Source: JBNRMW01 sp050309795
Lineage (GTDB): Bacteria > Bacillota_I > Bacilli_A > Erysipelotrichales > Erysipelotrichaceae
Direction: 5' to 3'
Assembly: GCA_050309795.1 (NCBI GenBank)
Contig: JBNRMW010000030.1
Span: 1 to 32,425 of the forward strand
Length of the DNA: 32,425 bases
Position numbers and translations under genes: made by a program. Below are positions 16,497-24,207 of this stretch, piece after piece (the stretch's first letter is position 1; each line of letters starts with the position of its first letter). Below the pieces are notes generated by a model. It was given only the letters and a program-made list of their open reading frames with translations, searched no databases and had not been told where the DNA came from.

Positions 16497-17627
16497 ATGA
16501 GTCAAGAAAAACAAATTCACTTAATAAAGACGGCCCATGTTTCGAAAGCTTCCGTCCTAGAAGTCCAAGAAACCATTGAACAGCTACAACCCGATACGGT
16601 CTGTATTGAGCTCGATCAGCGGCGTCTAGATAACTTATTTACCCCACAAGATCTATCCTCTTTAAAGCTGCTCGATGTCATCAAACAAAAGAAAGTATGG
16701 ATGGTCGTTTCCAATTATATTCTCGCCAATTATCAAAAACAACTCGCTTCTGGACTAGATACCCAAGTTGGGGATGAGATGCGGATGGCAGTAAAAAGCG
16801 CTCAAGAAATAGGCGCAGAAATTGTGTGTATCGATCGCGACATCCAAATTACCTTTAAACGAATTTGGTCCTTTTTAAGTTTTAAAGAAAAAATACACAT
16901 CGTTTCCGGCTTATTCTCCGTACTTTTTGAAAACACCGAGATTAGTGAACAAGAAATTGAAAATCTGAAACAGAGCGATTTTCTCGAAGACGCCCTCAAA
17001 GAAATTAGCGATCAATTACCAACAGTGGCCCGCATCCTCATTAAAGAACGCGACCAATATATGGCAAACTTAATCAAACAAAGCCCCGGTCAAAACATTG
17101 TCGCCGTCGTTGGTGCGGCACATGGCCCAGGAATCGAATATCATTTAGACCAGCCATATGTCGACCCAAGCGAATTAACGACCATCAAACAAACCTTTCC
17201 CTGGGGGAAAATATGGTCTTGGGCATTCCCCTTATTAATCATTGCTGGTATCTTCTTTAGTGCTAGTTCACTGGGAGGTGGCATTTCCAGTTTTGGTACT
17301 TGGATGTTGTGGGTCGCTCTTGCTAGTGCTCTTGGAGCACTAATTTCATTCGCGCACCCTTTAACCATTTTGGTATCTTTTTTAACCGCCCCCATTTCAA
17401 CCTTGAGTCCCGTATTTGCTGTTGGTTGGTTTGCTGGTTTATCGGAAGCCTATTTTCGATCCCCAACAGTCGGTGATTTTAATACCTTGAATCAAGACAT
17501 TAAAAGCATCAAGACGGTTTATAAAAATAACATTCTACGAACTTTATTAATTATGTTGATAACCTCTCTATTTTCATCTCTGGTAACCCTTTGGTTTGCT
17601 GGGGGATTACTAAGTAATTTCTTTTAA
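16497..17627 (+). CDS. TraB/PrgY-family membrane protein
   Basis: This 376-residue protein has an N-terminal TraB domain (about 1-215) with KTAHVSKASV, VCIELDQRRL and a late VVGAAHGPGIEYHL motif that together form the conserved Glu/His set of this putative metallohydrolase fold. The C-terminal part has four or more membrane segments (about 238-260, 263-285, 295-315, 345-372). Plasmid PrgY of this family reduces pheromone signalling; chromosomal members are uncharacterised. There is no ribosome site upstream of the ATG and the -10 lies only 7 nt away, so translation is probably leaderless. It is transcribed away from cdaA and ends at a bidirectional terminator. Confidence 0.88.
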   Translation: MSQEKQIHLIKTAHVSKASVLEVQETIEQLQPDTVCIELDQRRLDNLFTPQDLSSLKLLDVIKQKKVWMVVSNYILANYQKQLASGLDTQVGDEMRMAVKSAQEIGAEIVCIDRDIQITFKRIWSFLSFKEKIHIVSGLFSVLFENTEISEQEIENLKQSDFLEDALKEISDQLPTVARILIKERDQYMANLIKQSPGQNIVAVVGAAHGPGIEYHLDQPYVDPSELTTIKQTFPWGKIWSWAFPLLIIAGIFFSASSLGGGISSFGTWMLWVALASALGALISFAHPLTILVSFLTAPISTLSPVFAVGWFAGLSEAYFRSPTVGDFNTLNQDIKSIKTVYKNNILRTLLIMLITSLFSSLVTLWFAGGLLSNFF

Positions 17628-17651
17628 AAAAATCCTCGTTGGAGGATTTTT
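17628..17651. terminator. Bidirectional terminator
   Basis: A perfect 10-bp stem AAAAATCCTC (17628-17637) with GAGGATTTTT (17642-17651) has a 4-nt loop and T tracts in both directions. It separates the converging TraB-like and glyoxalase genes. Confidence 0.9.
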
Positions 17652-18405
17652 AATTTGGTTTAATTGACAGCTTGATCCCGCTAGGATCAACGGTTTCATA
17701 GGCCTGATCGACATTCAGATTAAGGTGAATCATACGAACGCCCATCTGATCTTCTTGTCGTTCTGGTAAAAGACCATGCCAAGTATTGGCACCAACATGA
17801 TGGTGATATAGCCCCTTCGCAAAAAACTTTGCTTGAGACCCATAATCCGACTTTAAATCAAAGCCCAAATCGTTATAGAAACTTTGCGTTTTTTGTAAAT
17901 CACGAACCATTAAATGAACGTGACCCATCTTCGTGCCATCTGGGAAAACTTCAAACGGTTCGCTCGCTAAGGCCGTTAACCCTTGAACATCAATTTGTTC
18001 GGTAACTCCTTCAATTTGACCGTTTTCACGAATATCCCACTGTTTTTGAGGTTTATCGCAGTAAATCTCAATACCATTTCCTTCAGGATCGTTGAGATAC
18101 AACGCTTCCGAATAACCATGATCGGATGCCCCATCTAGCAACCCTTTATGATAAAAAGTTACAAATATCTCGGCAAGGACTTTTCGCTCAGGTACTAATA
18201 AAGCAAAATGATAAAGCCCCGACATTTTTACCGGTTTGGGGTTTTGGAGCCGATAGAGACGCAAGAGCACGGTATCTGCTCCAAGTTCGACCATATCAGC
18301 GGTTTGGTTTAATATTTTTAAACCAATTTGACGTGTATAAAAATCCGTCATATTTTCTAAGTTTGCGACATTCAGATCAACTGAATCAATCGTCCATTTT
18401 TCCAT
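17650..18405 (-). CDS. Two-domain glyoxalase/extradiol dioxygenase (CatE-like)
   Basis: This 251-residue protein has two vicinal-oxygen-chelate domains. The first (about 5-125) has VDLNVANLENMTDFYTRQIG, HFALLVP and GNGIEIY; the second (about 150-245) has KMGHVHLMVRDLQKTQSFYN and HHHVGANTW. The layout matches CatE-type catechol-2,3-dioxygenases of Bacillus, which cleave aromatic rings with Fe(II). The His and Glu ligand positions can be seen in part, but the substrate cannot be told. It starts directly after the nucleotidyltransferase stop (TAA then ATG), so it is the last gene of a three-gene unit. Confidence 0.82.
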   Translation of the reverse strand: MEKWTIDSVDLNVANLENMTDFYTRQIGLKILNQTADMVELGADTVLLRLYRLQNPKPVKMSGLYHFALLVPERKVLAEIFVTFYHKGLLDGASDHGYSEALYLNDPEGNGIEIYCDKPQKQWDIRENGQIEGVTEQIDVQGLTALASEPFEVFPDGTKMGHVHLMVRDLQKTQSFYNDLGFDLKSDYGSQAKFFAKGLYHHHVGANTWHGLLPERQEDQMGVRMIHLNLNVDQAYETVDPSGIKLSIKPN

Positions 18406-19320
18406 TTATACCTTCCATAAATCAAACGGGTAAAGTTCTTCCTCTTTAAACCGTTCTAAATTCTCAACCACTTCGGGTTTATCTTCTTGGTAAGTCACAC
18501 CAAACCAACGATCTGGGCTGGCATAAACTTTAACTTGAACCTCTTGAGCATCGACAAGTTGTCCAATCGCTGTGGGAATAACGTATTCACATTTCATCGG
18601 ATTTGATTCCAAGTTGTTGTTTAGGAAATCAATAAATAAAGGTTCAAGTTGATCAAAGATATGTGGTGTAAAGCCCCAATAATTCATGGAACAAATTTGT
18701 TGGCCATCCATTGGATGCCAGTAGCCATCTTCTTCGTAGACAACATTTTCCCCTTGTTTAGCGATTTTTTGAATCTCAACAATTTCCTTTAAATACGAAC
18801 CTTCTTTTTGACAAATTGCCCGGGTCACATGGCCGTGATTGGTCAGCGTATTCTTTAACACATAACCAACCATCCCATAATGCCCATCAGCCACTTCGTT
18901 ACTCAAGAATTGATGCATCAATACATAAGAGGCCCGACCGTAGAAGTCATCCGCATTGATGACCATGAATGGTTGTTCTGGAGCCAAAAGCCCCTTACAA
19001 GCCAGCAACGCATGGACTGTTCCATACGGTTTTTGACGACCAGCTACCGGTTCAAACCCTTCAGGTAAATCCTCAAGTTCTTGATAAGCATAGCGTACAT
19101 TAATGAAGGGGCGAAGTCTTTTTACCAGACTTTCTTCAAAAGCTTCTTCGTGTTCACGTTTAATAATTAGAATCAAATGTTTAAATCCAGCCTGGATAGC
19201 ATCGTAAATAGAAAAATCGATAATGGATTCGCCATTACTACCGACGGTATCGATTTGTTTCAGACCACCATAACGCGATCCCATGCCTGCTGCTAAAATA
19301 ATAAGTACGGGTTCTTTCAT
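18406..19320 (-). CDS. Sugar-phosphate nucleotidyltransferase family protein
   Basis: This 304-residue protein opens with the nucleotide-binding signature LAAGMGSRYGGLKQ (about 9-22), followed by DFSIYDAIQAGFKHLILIIK. A later metal-binding region VINADDFYG and the stretch PYGTVHALLACK fit the GT-A type nucleotidyltransferase fold that joins a sugar-1-phosphate to an NTP. The specific sugar is not clear; it is not an obvious GalU or GlmU. AAGGAG lies 9 nt before the ATG. It is 18 nt after the HAD phosphatase and abuts the glyoxalase gene, suggesting a shared transcript but not an obvious pathway. Confidence 0.82.
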   Translation of the reverse strand: MKEPVLIILAAGMGSRYGGLKQIDTVGSNGESIIDFSIYDAIQAGFKHLILIIKREHEEAFEESLVKRLRPFINVRYAYQELEDLPEGFEPVAGRQKPYGTVHALLACKGLLAPEQPFMVINADDFYGRASYVLMHQFLSNEVADGHYGMVGYVLKNTLTNHGHVTRAICQKEGSYLKEIVEIQKIAKQGENVVYEEDGYWHPMDGQQICSMNYWGFTPHIFDQLEPLFIDFLNNNLESNPMKCEYVIPTAIGQLVDAQEVQVKVYASPDRWFGVTYQEDKPEVVENLERFKEEELYPFDLWKV

Positions 19321-19338
19321 AAATTTTTGCTCCTTTTC

Positions 19339-20373
19339 CTATTCTTTCTTGTTAAGCAAACGTAATAGATCTAAGAGATCTTTAGGTTCAGTTACATAGT
19401 AGTCCATCCCATAATCCTTTAACGTGTGGACATCCTGAAAACCCCAAGAAACGCCCACTGCGGTCATGTTCGCGTTTTTTGCGGTTATCATATCTACATT
19501 AGAATCCCCTACAAAAACAATAGAACGCTGCGGTAGCATCATCGCATCCGCAATCATTTTCGCACTAGTTGGATCTGGTTTTTTGGGAATTAAATCACTC
19601 TCTCCAATGACGTCAACAAAACGGATATCTGGGAAAAACTTAGCAATTAACTGCTGTGTATATTCTTCTCGTTTATTTGATAAAACCGCTAACAAATATC
19701 CCTTTTGATAAAGTTCATTGACCACGTCGACTATGCCTTCATACGGCTTGGTTAGATTCATATATTGTTGTTGATAGGCATCTAATAAATCTAAATATGT
19801 TGCTTGAACAAAGTCTGGGTCACTATCTTCCGGTAGCCCCCGACGCATCACATTATAAAGACCGTTGCCAACCAACTTTTTCATTTGTTGTTGGCTAATG
19901 GATTCATAGCCATGTTTGCGTAGGACATCATTAGTTGCATTGGTTAAATCCGCTAAGGTGTCTAAAAGTGTACCATCTAAATCAAAAATAATGCCTTTGA
20001 TTCTATTTTTTGCGAAGCTCGATTCTTCCTCCGAAACTTCCATCACGGTTTGTTGGCCTGCTGGTACGACAGGCTCATCTTTTTTTCCCGGAACGCCTCG
20101 CGTCGCTTGAGCGATGGCATATATGGAAACAACTAAACCGACAATGGCGGTCGCAATTCCGACATAAGGAAGGAAATTGACGACATCCCCAAAACCAAAT
20201 CCATCGATATCAATTAGTTTTTTGGTAACAATAATCCAAAACAAACCAATCGCAATCAAGATGAAACCAGTGAAGATACCAAATATACCAGAGCTCACCC
20301 GTTTGTGGGTTTTACTCGGTCTATAGACCTGTTTTTCTTTTTTTACTTTTTGTTTTTTGATTGAATTTGACAC
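19339..20373 (-). CDS. Membrane-tethered HAD phosphatase (phosphoglycolate phosphatase-like)
   Basis: This 344-residue fusion has a basic N-terminus, two membrane segments (about 29-50 and 66-88), a linker, and from about 126 a complete HAD domain with DLDGTLLDT (nucleophile Asp131, Asp133), a cap domain, LSNKREE and FVGDSNVDMITAKNANM. The HAD half resembles Gph, which normally stands alone as a soluble protein of about 220 residues; the 125-residue membrane anchor is the odd part. The start is GTG, with AAGGA 8 nt upstream. It leads the nucleotidyltransferase and glyoxalase genes from its own extended -10 promoter at 20401-20409. Confidence 0.85.
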   Translation of the reverse strand: MSNSIKKQKVKKEKQVYRPSKTHKRVSSGIFGIFTGFILIAIGLFWIIVTKKLIDIDGFGFGDVVNFLPYVGIATAIVGLVVSIYAIAQATRGVPGKKDEPVVPAGQQTVMEVSEEESSFAKNRIKGIIFDLDGTLLDTLADLTNATNDVLRKHGYESISQQQMKKLVGNGLYNVMRRGLPEDSDPDFVQATYLDLLDAYQQQYMNLTKPYEGIVDVVNELYQKGYLLAVLSNKREEYTQQLIAKFFPDIRFVDVIGESDLIPKKPDPTSAKMIADAMMLPQRSIVFVGDSNVDMITAKNANMTAVGVSWGFQDVHTLKDYGMDYYVTEPKDLLDLLRLLNKKE

Positions 20374-20400
20374 TGTATATTCCTTCTTTTAATCTTTCCT

Positions 20401-20409
20401 ATTTTACCA
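20401..20409 (-). promoter_or_regulatory. Extended -10 promoter of the HAD phosphatase unit
   Basis: On the minus strand TGGTAAAAT (20409-20401) lies about 28 bp before the GTG start and just after the glpK stop. No clear -35 is visible. No terminator separates it from glpK, so read-through is also possible. Confidence 0.45.
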
Positions 20410-20421
20410 TACTTCAAGGGA

Positions 20422-21879
20422 TTAATCATCCCCACCCGTTGCCTCGATAACGACTTGAACGGCTTTTTGCCATTTCCGGACTTCCAGCTGGCGATCGTGA
20501 GCATCCATGGTTGGATGAATCACTTTTTGTTTTTCTAAGCCTGCTCGTAGTTGTTCTAAAGAACCAAAAAAGCCGGTATGAAGACCCGACAAAAAGCTCA
20601 CCCCAAGGGCGGTTTGTTCTGATGACTTCCATTTAATGATTGGGGTATTTAAAAGTCCAGCTTGAAACTGAATTAAATAGTCGTTTTCACTCGCCTTACC
20701 GTCTACAGATAAAAAGACAATGTCCTTATTCATCGCTTCAATAACATCGAAAGTCTGAAAAGCAATGGCTTCTAAACCTGCTTTAATGATTTGTTCCGGC
20801 GTTGTTGATGCTTTTATGCCTAATATAGTTCCTCTGGCTTTCGGTTGCCAATGTGGAGCCCCAAGGCCTGTGAACGCAGGCACAAAAACAAGTTCTTCGT
20901 CTGCCTCACTTTCGTACGCTAACTGACTCGTTTCAAAAACATTCTTTGCTAAGTGGAGCTTTTCGACCAACCATTTCATCAATGCCCCAGCGATAAATAT
21001 GCTGCCTTCTAACGCATAGCAGGCCTTTCCATTTAAACTACACGCCAACGTGGTAATCAGCCCTTGGTCATTGATAATGGGTGTTGTCCCTGTATTCATG
21101 AGGACAAAGGCACCCGTACCATAGGTGCATTTCATTTCACCTTCATCAAAACAACCATGACCGAAAAGGGACGCTTGTTGATCACCAGCTACCCCGTGAA
21201 CACCAATCCTTTTTCCCTGAATCTCTAGGTCGCCATAATAATGACTCGATGGGTATACTTCCGGGAAAGTAATGCCTTCAAAGCCTAAGAGCTCGATTAA
21301 TTCAGTGTCCCATCGTAAGTCGTGGATATTAAAAATCATCGTTCGTGAAGCATTCGTGTAGTCACTCGCATAAATTTCCCCTTTAGAGAGTTGATACAAC
21401 AACCAGGTATCCACCGTACCTACCCGTAAATTTTCACGATTTAGATTTGGAAATTTATCCAAAATAAAGCGCAATTTCGAAGCCGAAAAATACGGATCGG
21501 TCGTTAAACCCGTTTTTGCTTTTATGCGCTTCTCGTACTTTTTCCATTGTTCACAAATGTCTTTTGTTTGGCGGGATTGCCAATTTATAGCTGGATAGAT
21601 GGGTTGATGGGTGTCTTTATCCCAAACAACGAGGGTTTCCCGTTGATTGGTGATCCCAATACTATCGATATCCTGGACATCGATGTCTATTAAAATCTCT
21701 TCCAACGCTTCTTTTTGGGCAGTAATAAGTGCCATTGGATCTTGTTCGACCCAACCCGGATGGGGATAGTTTAATGGAACATGGCGGGAAGTCATTTTGA
21801 CGACTCGGCCTAACCTGTTCACCAAGACACAACGGACAGAGGTCGTTCCACTGTCAAAAGCTAAGACATATTTACTCAT
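20422..21879 (-). CDS. glpK: Glycerol kinase
   Basis: This 485-residue FGGY-family kinase phosphorylates glycerol to glycerol-3-phosphate. It shows the N-terminal ATP-binding motif FDSGTTSVR (Asp9; most GlpK have DQGTTSSR), GWVEQDP, ITNQRET, NWQSRQT, the AGDQQASLFG loop and the C-terminal MDAHDR region. The SHYYG stretch contains the His at the place that PTS phosphorylates in enterococcal GlpK, so activation by the PTS is possible. No glpF or glpO is nearby. The start overlaps the stop of the S51-like gene (ATGA), so its translation is probably coupled to that gene. Confidence 0.92.
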   Translation of the reverse strand: MSKYVLAFDSGTTSVRCVLVNRLGRVVKMTSRHVPLNYPHPGWVEQDPMALITAQKEALEEILIDIDVQDIDSIGITNQRETLVVWDKDTHQPIYPAINWQSRQTKDICEQWKKYEKRIKAKTGLTTDPYFSASKLRFILDKFPNLNRENLRVGTVDTWLLYQLSKGEIYASDYTNASRTMIFNIHDLRWDTELIELLGFEGITFPEVYPSSHYYGDLEIQGKRIGVHGVAGDQQASLFGHGCFDEGEMKCTYGTGAFVLMNTGTTPIINDQGLITTLACSLNGKACYALEGSIFIAGALMKWLVEKLHLAKNVFETSQLAYESEADEELVFVPAFTGLGAPHWQPKARGTILGIKASTTPEQIIKAGLEAIAFQTFDVIEAMNKDIVFLSVDGKASENDYLIQFQAGLLNTPIIKWKSSEQTALGVSFLSGLHTGFFGSLEQLRAGLEKQKVIHPTMDAHDRQLEVRKWQKAVQVVIEATGGDD

Positions 21880-22991
21880 AACATCATTCCTTTGATTTTA
21901 TATTCATCCGCAAATTTTCCAAAGCGGCTTCTAAAGCTAAATGTTTCAACTACTAGATCTAATTTCTCATCATAATGATACATGATCGTTCCAACCTTCA
22001 GTTGAGGACTTAAAATAAAGAACACCATACGTGATTGGTAATTGGATTGTAAAATGACCAACGAGGGTTCGTAGAAACCCAACAAACGAAATTCACAAGG
22101 ATACACTTGTCGTTGATCCACCACAATATGAGCTAATGTTCTTAGATATCCCCAGGAGAATGCCTGTTCAAAAGAACAGAAATACCGGGTGACGGTCGTC
22201 AACTTTTGAGTTGGCTTGGTTAACCAACTTTCACGAAACCCTTCAAGGTTTCGTGCATGTTTATCTAATTTATCAAATGGATAGATTAAATGAATGCCTT
22301 GCTGGTCCATTAAATAGGCGTGATTTCGTCGAAACAACAGCAGTGGGAACTCGTTAATTTTGTATTGACTACCAATACGGCTAATGTGTTGACCATCTTT
22401 TAAGGCCTGAATCGTCACTTTTTTAGAAAGCTGCTGTAAGTCTTTCATTTGTATCGGCCCATCGCCCGTTGGCATAATTGGCCAGTAAATATGTTCATTA
22501 TTTATATGGGGCATAATGTTAAGTTGACCAAAACCATAGGCTTTTTGAACCACAAAGTTTGGATACGTTTCGGAGGTTGGGGTCAAAACAATGTGTTCGC
22601 TCATAACCATCGCTCCAGCACTTAAGCCCATGATGTTTGCGGATATCTTTTTAAGAAGCTTGCGTATCCCAAAATACTTTAATACTTCCCAAAGTACCAA
22701 TGGATTGCCACCATGGATATAGACAAACGATGCTTCTTGGAGGTATTGTCGGGCTTGGTGGCGCGAAGTGACATTATCTAAGCTGACCACCCATTTAAAG
22801 GAAATTCCCATGCTGCCTAACTTTTCAATAAGGGCTTGTTCAAATTCTTGCGCCGATGGGTATTTAATCAACGAGCTCGGGATAAAAACAGCCCCTTTTG
22901 TCGCATCGTGATGTTCTATTAAAAAAGGAGCTAGAACTTCTAGACTTTTAAAATCTTTTTCGAAACTCGATATAAAATAGTAATTTTTCAT
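21876..22991 (-). CDS. S51-like (peptidase E type) protein with an extra C-terminal domain
   Basis: From ATG 22991 this is a 371-residue protein. Its N-terminal part (about 1-215) resembles peptidase family S51: YIHGGNPLVLWEVL (91-104), the nucleophile motif GLSAGA (Ser124) and a possible catalytic His162 in NIMPHINN. A further part of about 120-150 residues at the C-terminus is not in PepE (about 230 residues) and I do not recognise it. Substrate unknown; family members cleave Asp dipeptides or cyanophycin. A longer frame to 23066 runs through the promoter and terminator and is rejected. No ribosome site precedes the ATG and a TATAAT lies only 10 nt upstream. The stop overlaps glpK. Confidence 0.72.
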   Translation of the reverse strand: MKNYYFISSFEKDFKSLEVLAPFLIEHHDATKGAVFIPSSLIKYPSAQEFEQALIEKLGSMGISFKWVVSLDNVTSRHQARQYLQEASFVYIHGGNPLVLWEVLKYFGIRKLLKKISANIMGLSAGAMVMSEHIVLTPTSETYPNFVVQKAYGFGQLNIMPHINNEHIYWPIMPTGDGPIQMKDLQQLSKKVTIQALKDGQHISRIGSQYKINEFPLLLFRRNHAYLMDQQGIHLIYPFDKLDKHARNLEGFRESWLTKPTQKLTTVTRYFCSFEQAFSWGYLRTLAHIVVDQRQVYPCEFRLLGFYEPSLVILQSNYQSRMVFFILSPQLKVGTIMYHYDEKLDLVVETFSFRSRFGKFADEYKIKGMML

Positions 22992-23001
22992 AACTGCGTT
23001 T

Positions 23002-23030
23002 ATTATAACGTATTTCCCACCATTTAAAAA
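23002..23030 (-). promoter_or_regulatory. Promoter of the S51-like gene and glpK
   Basis: The minus strand has TATAAT (23007-23002) with a weak -35 TTTTTA 17 bp upstream, inside the T tract of the neighbouring terminator. Predicted transcription starts 3 to 4 nt before the ATG at 22991. Confidence 0.5.
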
Positions 23031-23049
23031 AGAGCCGAAGCTCTTTTTT
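23026..23049 (-). terminator. Terminator of the 3D-domain protein gene
   Basis: AAAAAAGAGC (23026-23035) and GCTCTTTTTT (23040-23049) form a perfect 10-bp stem with a 4-nt loop and T runs both ways. It follows the stop at 23054 on the minus strand. Confidence 0.9.
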
Positions 23050-23053
23050 GTTT

Positions 23054-24100
23054 TTAGAATGCACATCCATTCGCAATCCGCTTGGCGATACCTGTCACAA
23101 TAAAGGTTCCACGGACAGATCGAGTGGTGAAACGAACGCCATTATAGCCCTTTTCATTTCCAGCAAAAACATCGATATGATTGCCGCTAACCCCCCGGTC
23201 CCCGACAAAGACATTGAATGGAACACCAGGTTTAATACCTTGGCCGGATAACGTATGGTTCGTAACTGTTCCAACCGTACATAGCGGCCATTTACTGCCT
23301 GTCGCGATAATATAGCGACCCGCATAGGTGACCCCTTTTGTCCATGTCCCATTGGCTTGACGGACCGAATCCGTGGTGACCGAAATTCCTAGCGCTGTTT
23401 TACTAACACCATTTTTATTTGGACGACAACCTAAACAGTTTGCTCCATAGAGTGTAATGCGGACATCGGTGCCCTGACCACTATTGCTCGTCGCTTTCGT
23501 ATTCGACGTCGTCTTTAAATTTGTGTTAGACGAGACGGGTTTGTTCACGACTTTTGGTTTTGGTTTTGCTTTAACCGTCACGGTGACCACATGTTGTTGG
23601 GCATTTCCCGCAGTATCTGTGGCTTCGATGGTTATTTTTTGTTTTCCAGGTTCGTTGGTTTTAACCGCCTGGAGTTGTTTAATCGTCACGTGCTTATCGT
23701 AATTGTCTTTAGCTTTGAAATGCTTCACAATATCTACTTTTTTACTACCGTAGTCGACGGTTAACGTGTCGATTGTTTTTGTAAATTCGGGAGCCGTTTT
23801 ATCCACGATGTTTAAACGGACTTGTTTTTCAACATTGGAGAATCCCTGACGCGCTTGATACGTTAAGACTTGCTCGCCAACGACATCCGTATTCACAAAT
23901 GGCAGGTTCAGCGTTTGATAGTCTCCGTCTTCAACTAGAATGGTCGGATCAAATTTTTCGTGAACTTCTAATTCAATTCTTGTTTCTGATAGTTCTAAAC
24001 TCGCCTCTTTAAGGGGTTCTTCTTGTTCATCTGCCACAGTTAAAGCTGTTAATACTGTGGTCAATAAGGTGATGGAATAGATAATTTTGAGTAATCTCAT
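23054..24100 (-). CDS. Secreted 3D-domain wall-active protein with Ig-like N-terminal part
   Basis: This 348-residue exported protein starts at 24100 (GAGG 8 nt upstream; a longer frame to 24157 has no ribosome site). It has an N-terminal signal segment (LLKIIYSITLLTTVLTALTV, no lipobox), an Ig/cadherin-like part (about 35-180, with DKTAPEFTK and ATDTAGNAQQ), a Thr/Ser/Asn-rich linker (about 185-215), and a C-terminal catalytic-type domain (about 218-348). VRITLYGANCLGC, ATGSKWPLC and GDRGVSGNHIDVFAG fit the 3D/RpfB-YuiC lytic transglycosylase group, with Asp residues in the last motif as candidates for catalysis. Its front half is clearly paralogous to the NlpC/P60 protein encoded upstream. 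Confidence 0.82.
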   Translation of the reverse strand: MRLLKIIYSITLLTTVLTALTVADEQEEPLKEASLELSETRIELEVHEKFDPTILVEDGDYQTLNLPFVNTDVVGEQVLTYQARQGFSNVEKQVRLNIVDKTAPEFTKTIDTLTVDYGSKKVDIVKHFKAKDNYDKHVTIKQLQAVKTNEPGKQKITIEATDTAGNAQQHVVTVTVKAKPKPKVVNKPVSSNTNLKTTSNTKATSNSGQGTDVRITLYGANCLGCRPNKNGVSKTALGISVTTDSVRQANGTWTKGVTYAGRYIIATGSKWPLCTVGTVTNHTLSGQGIKPGVPFNVFVGDRGVSGNHIDVFAGNEKGYNGVRFTTRSVRGTFIVTGIAKRIANGCAF

Positions 24101-24171
24101 CTTCTTTACCTCTTTTCTATCTATCTCTAAGAGTAAATTAGGATTAGCTTGCGCCAATCCTGTGTTTACTA

Positions 24172-24197
24172 AATGGAAAATGGCTCAAAGAGCCATT
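24172..24197 (-). terminator. Likely terminator of the NlpC/P60 gene
   Basis: AATGGCTC (24197-24190 read on the minus strand) pairs with GAGCCATT (24186-24179) across a 3-nt loop, followed by TTCCATTT. The T tract is interrupted. A second imperfect hairpin (GGATT..AATCC, 24141-24160) follows in the leader of the next gene. Confidence 0.55.
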
Positions 24198-24207
24198 GGG
24201 TTCTTAT

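Noticed and set aside
22992..23066. Longer start for the S51-like gene at 23066
   Set aside because: It would place the N-terminus across a perfect terminator hairpin and the TATAAT promoter, and adds residues unlike the family.
24101..24157. Longer start for the 3D-domain protein at 24157
   Set aside because: No ribosome site is present and it would put 19 residues before a normal signal peptide; ATG 24100 has GAGG at 8 nt.
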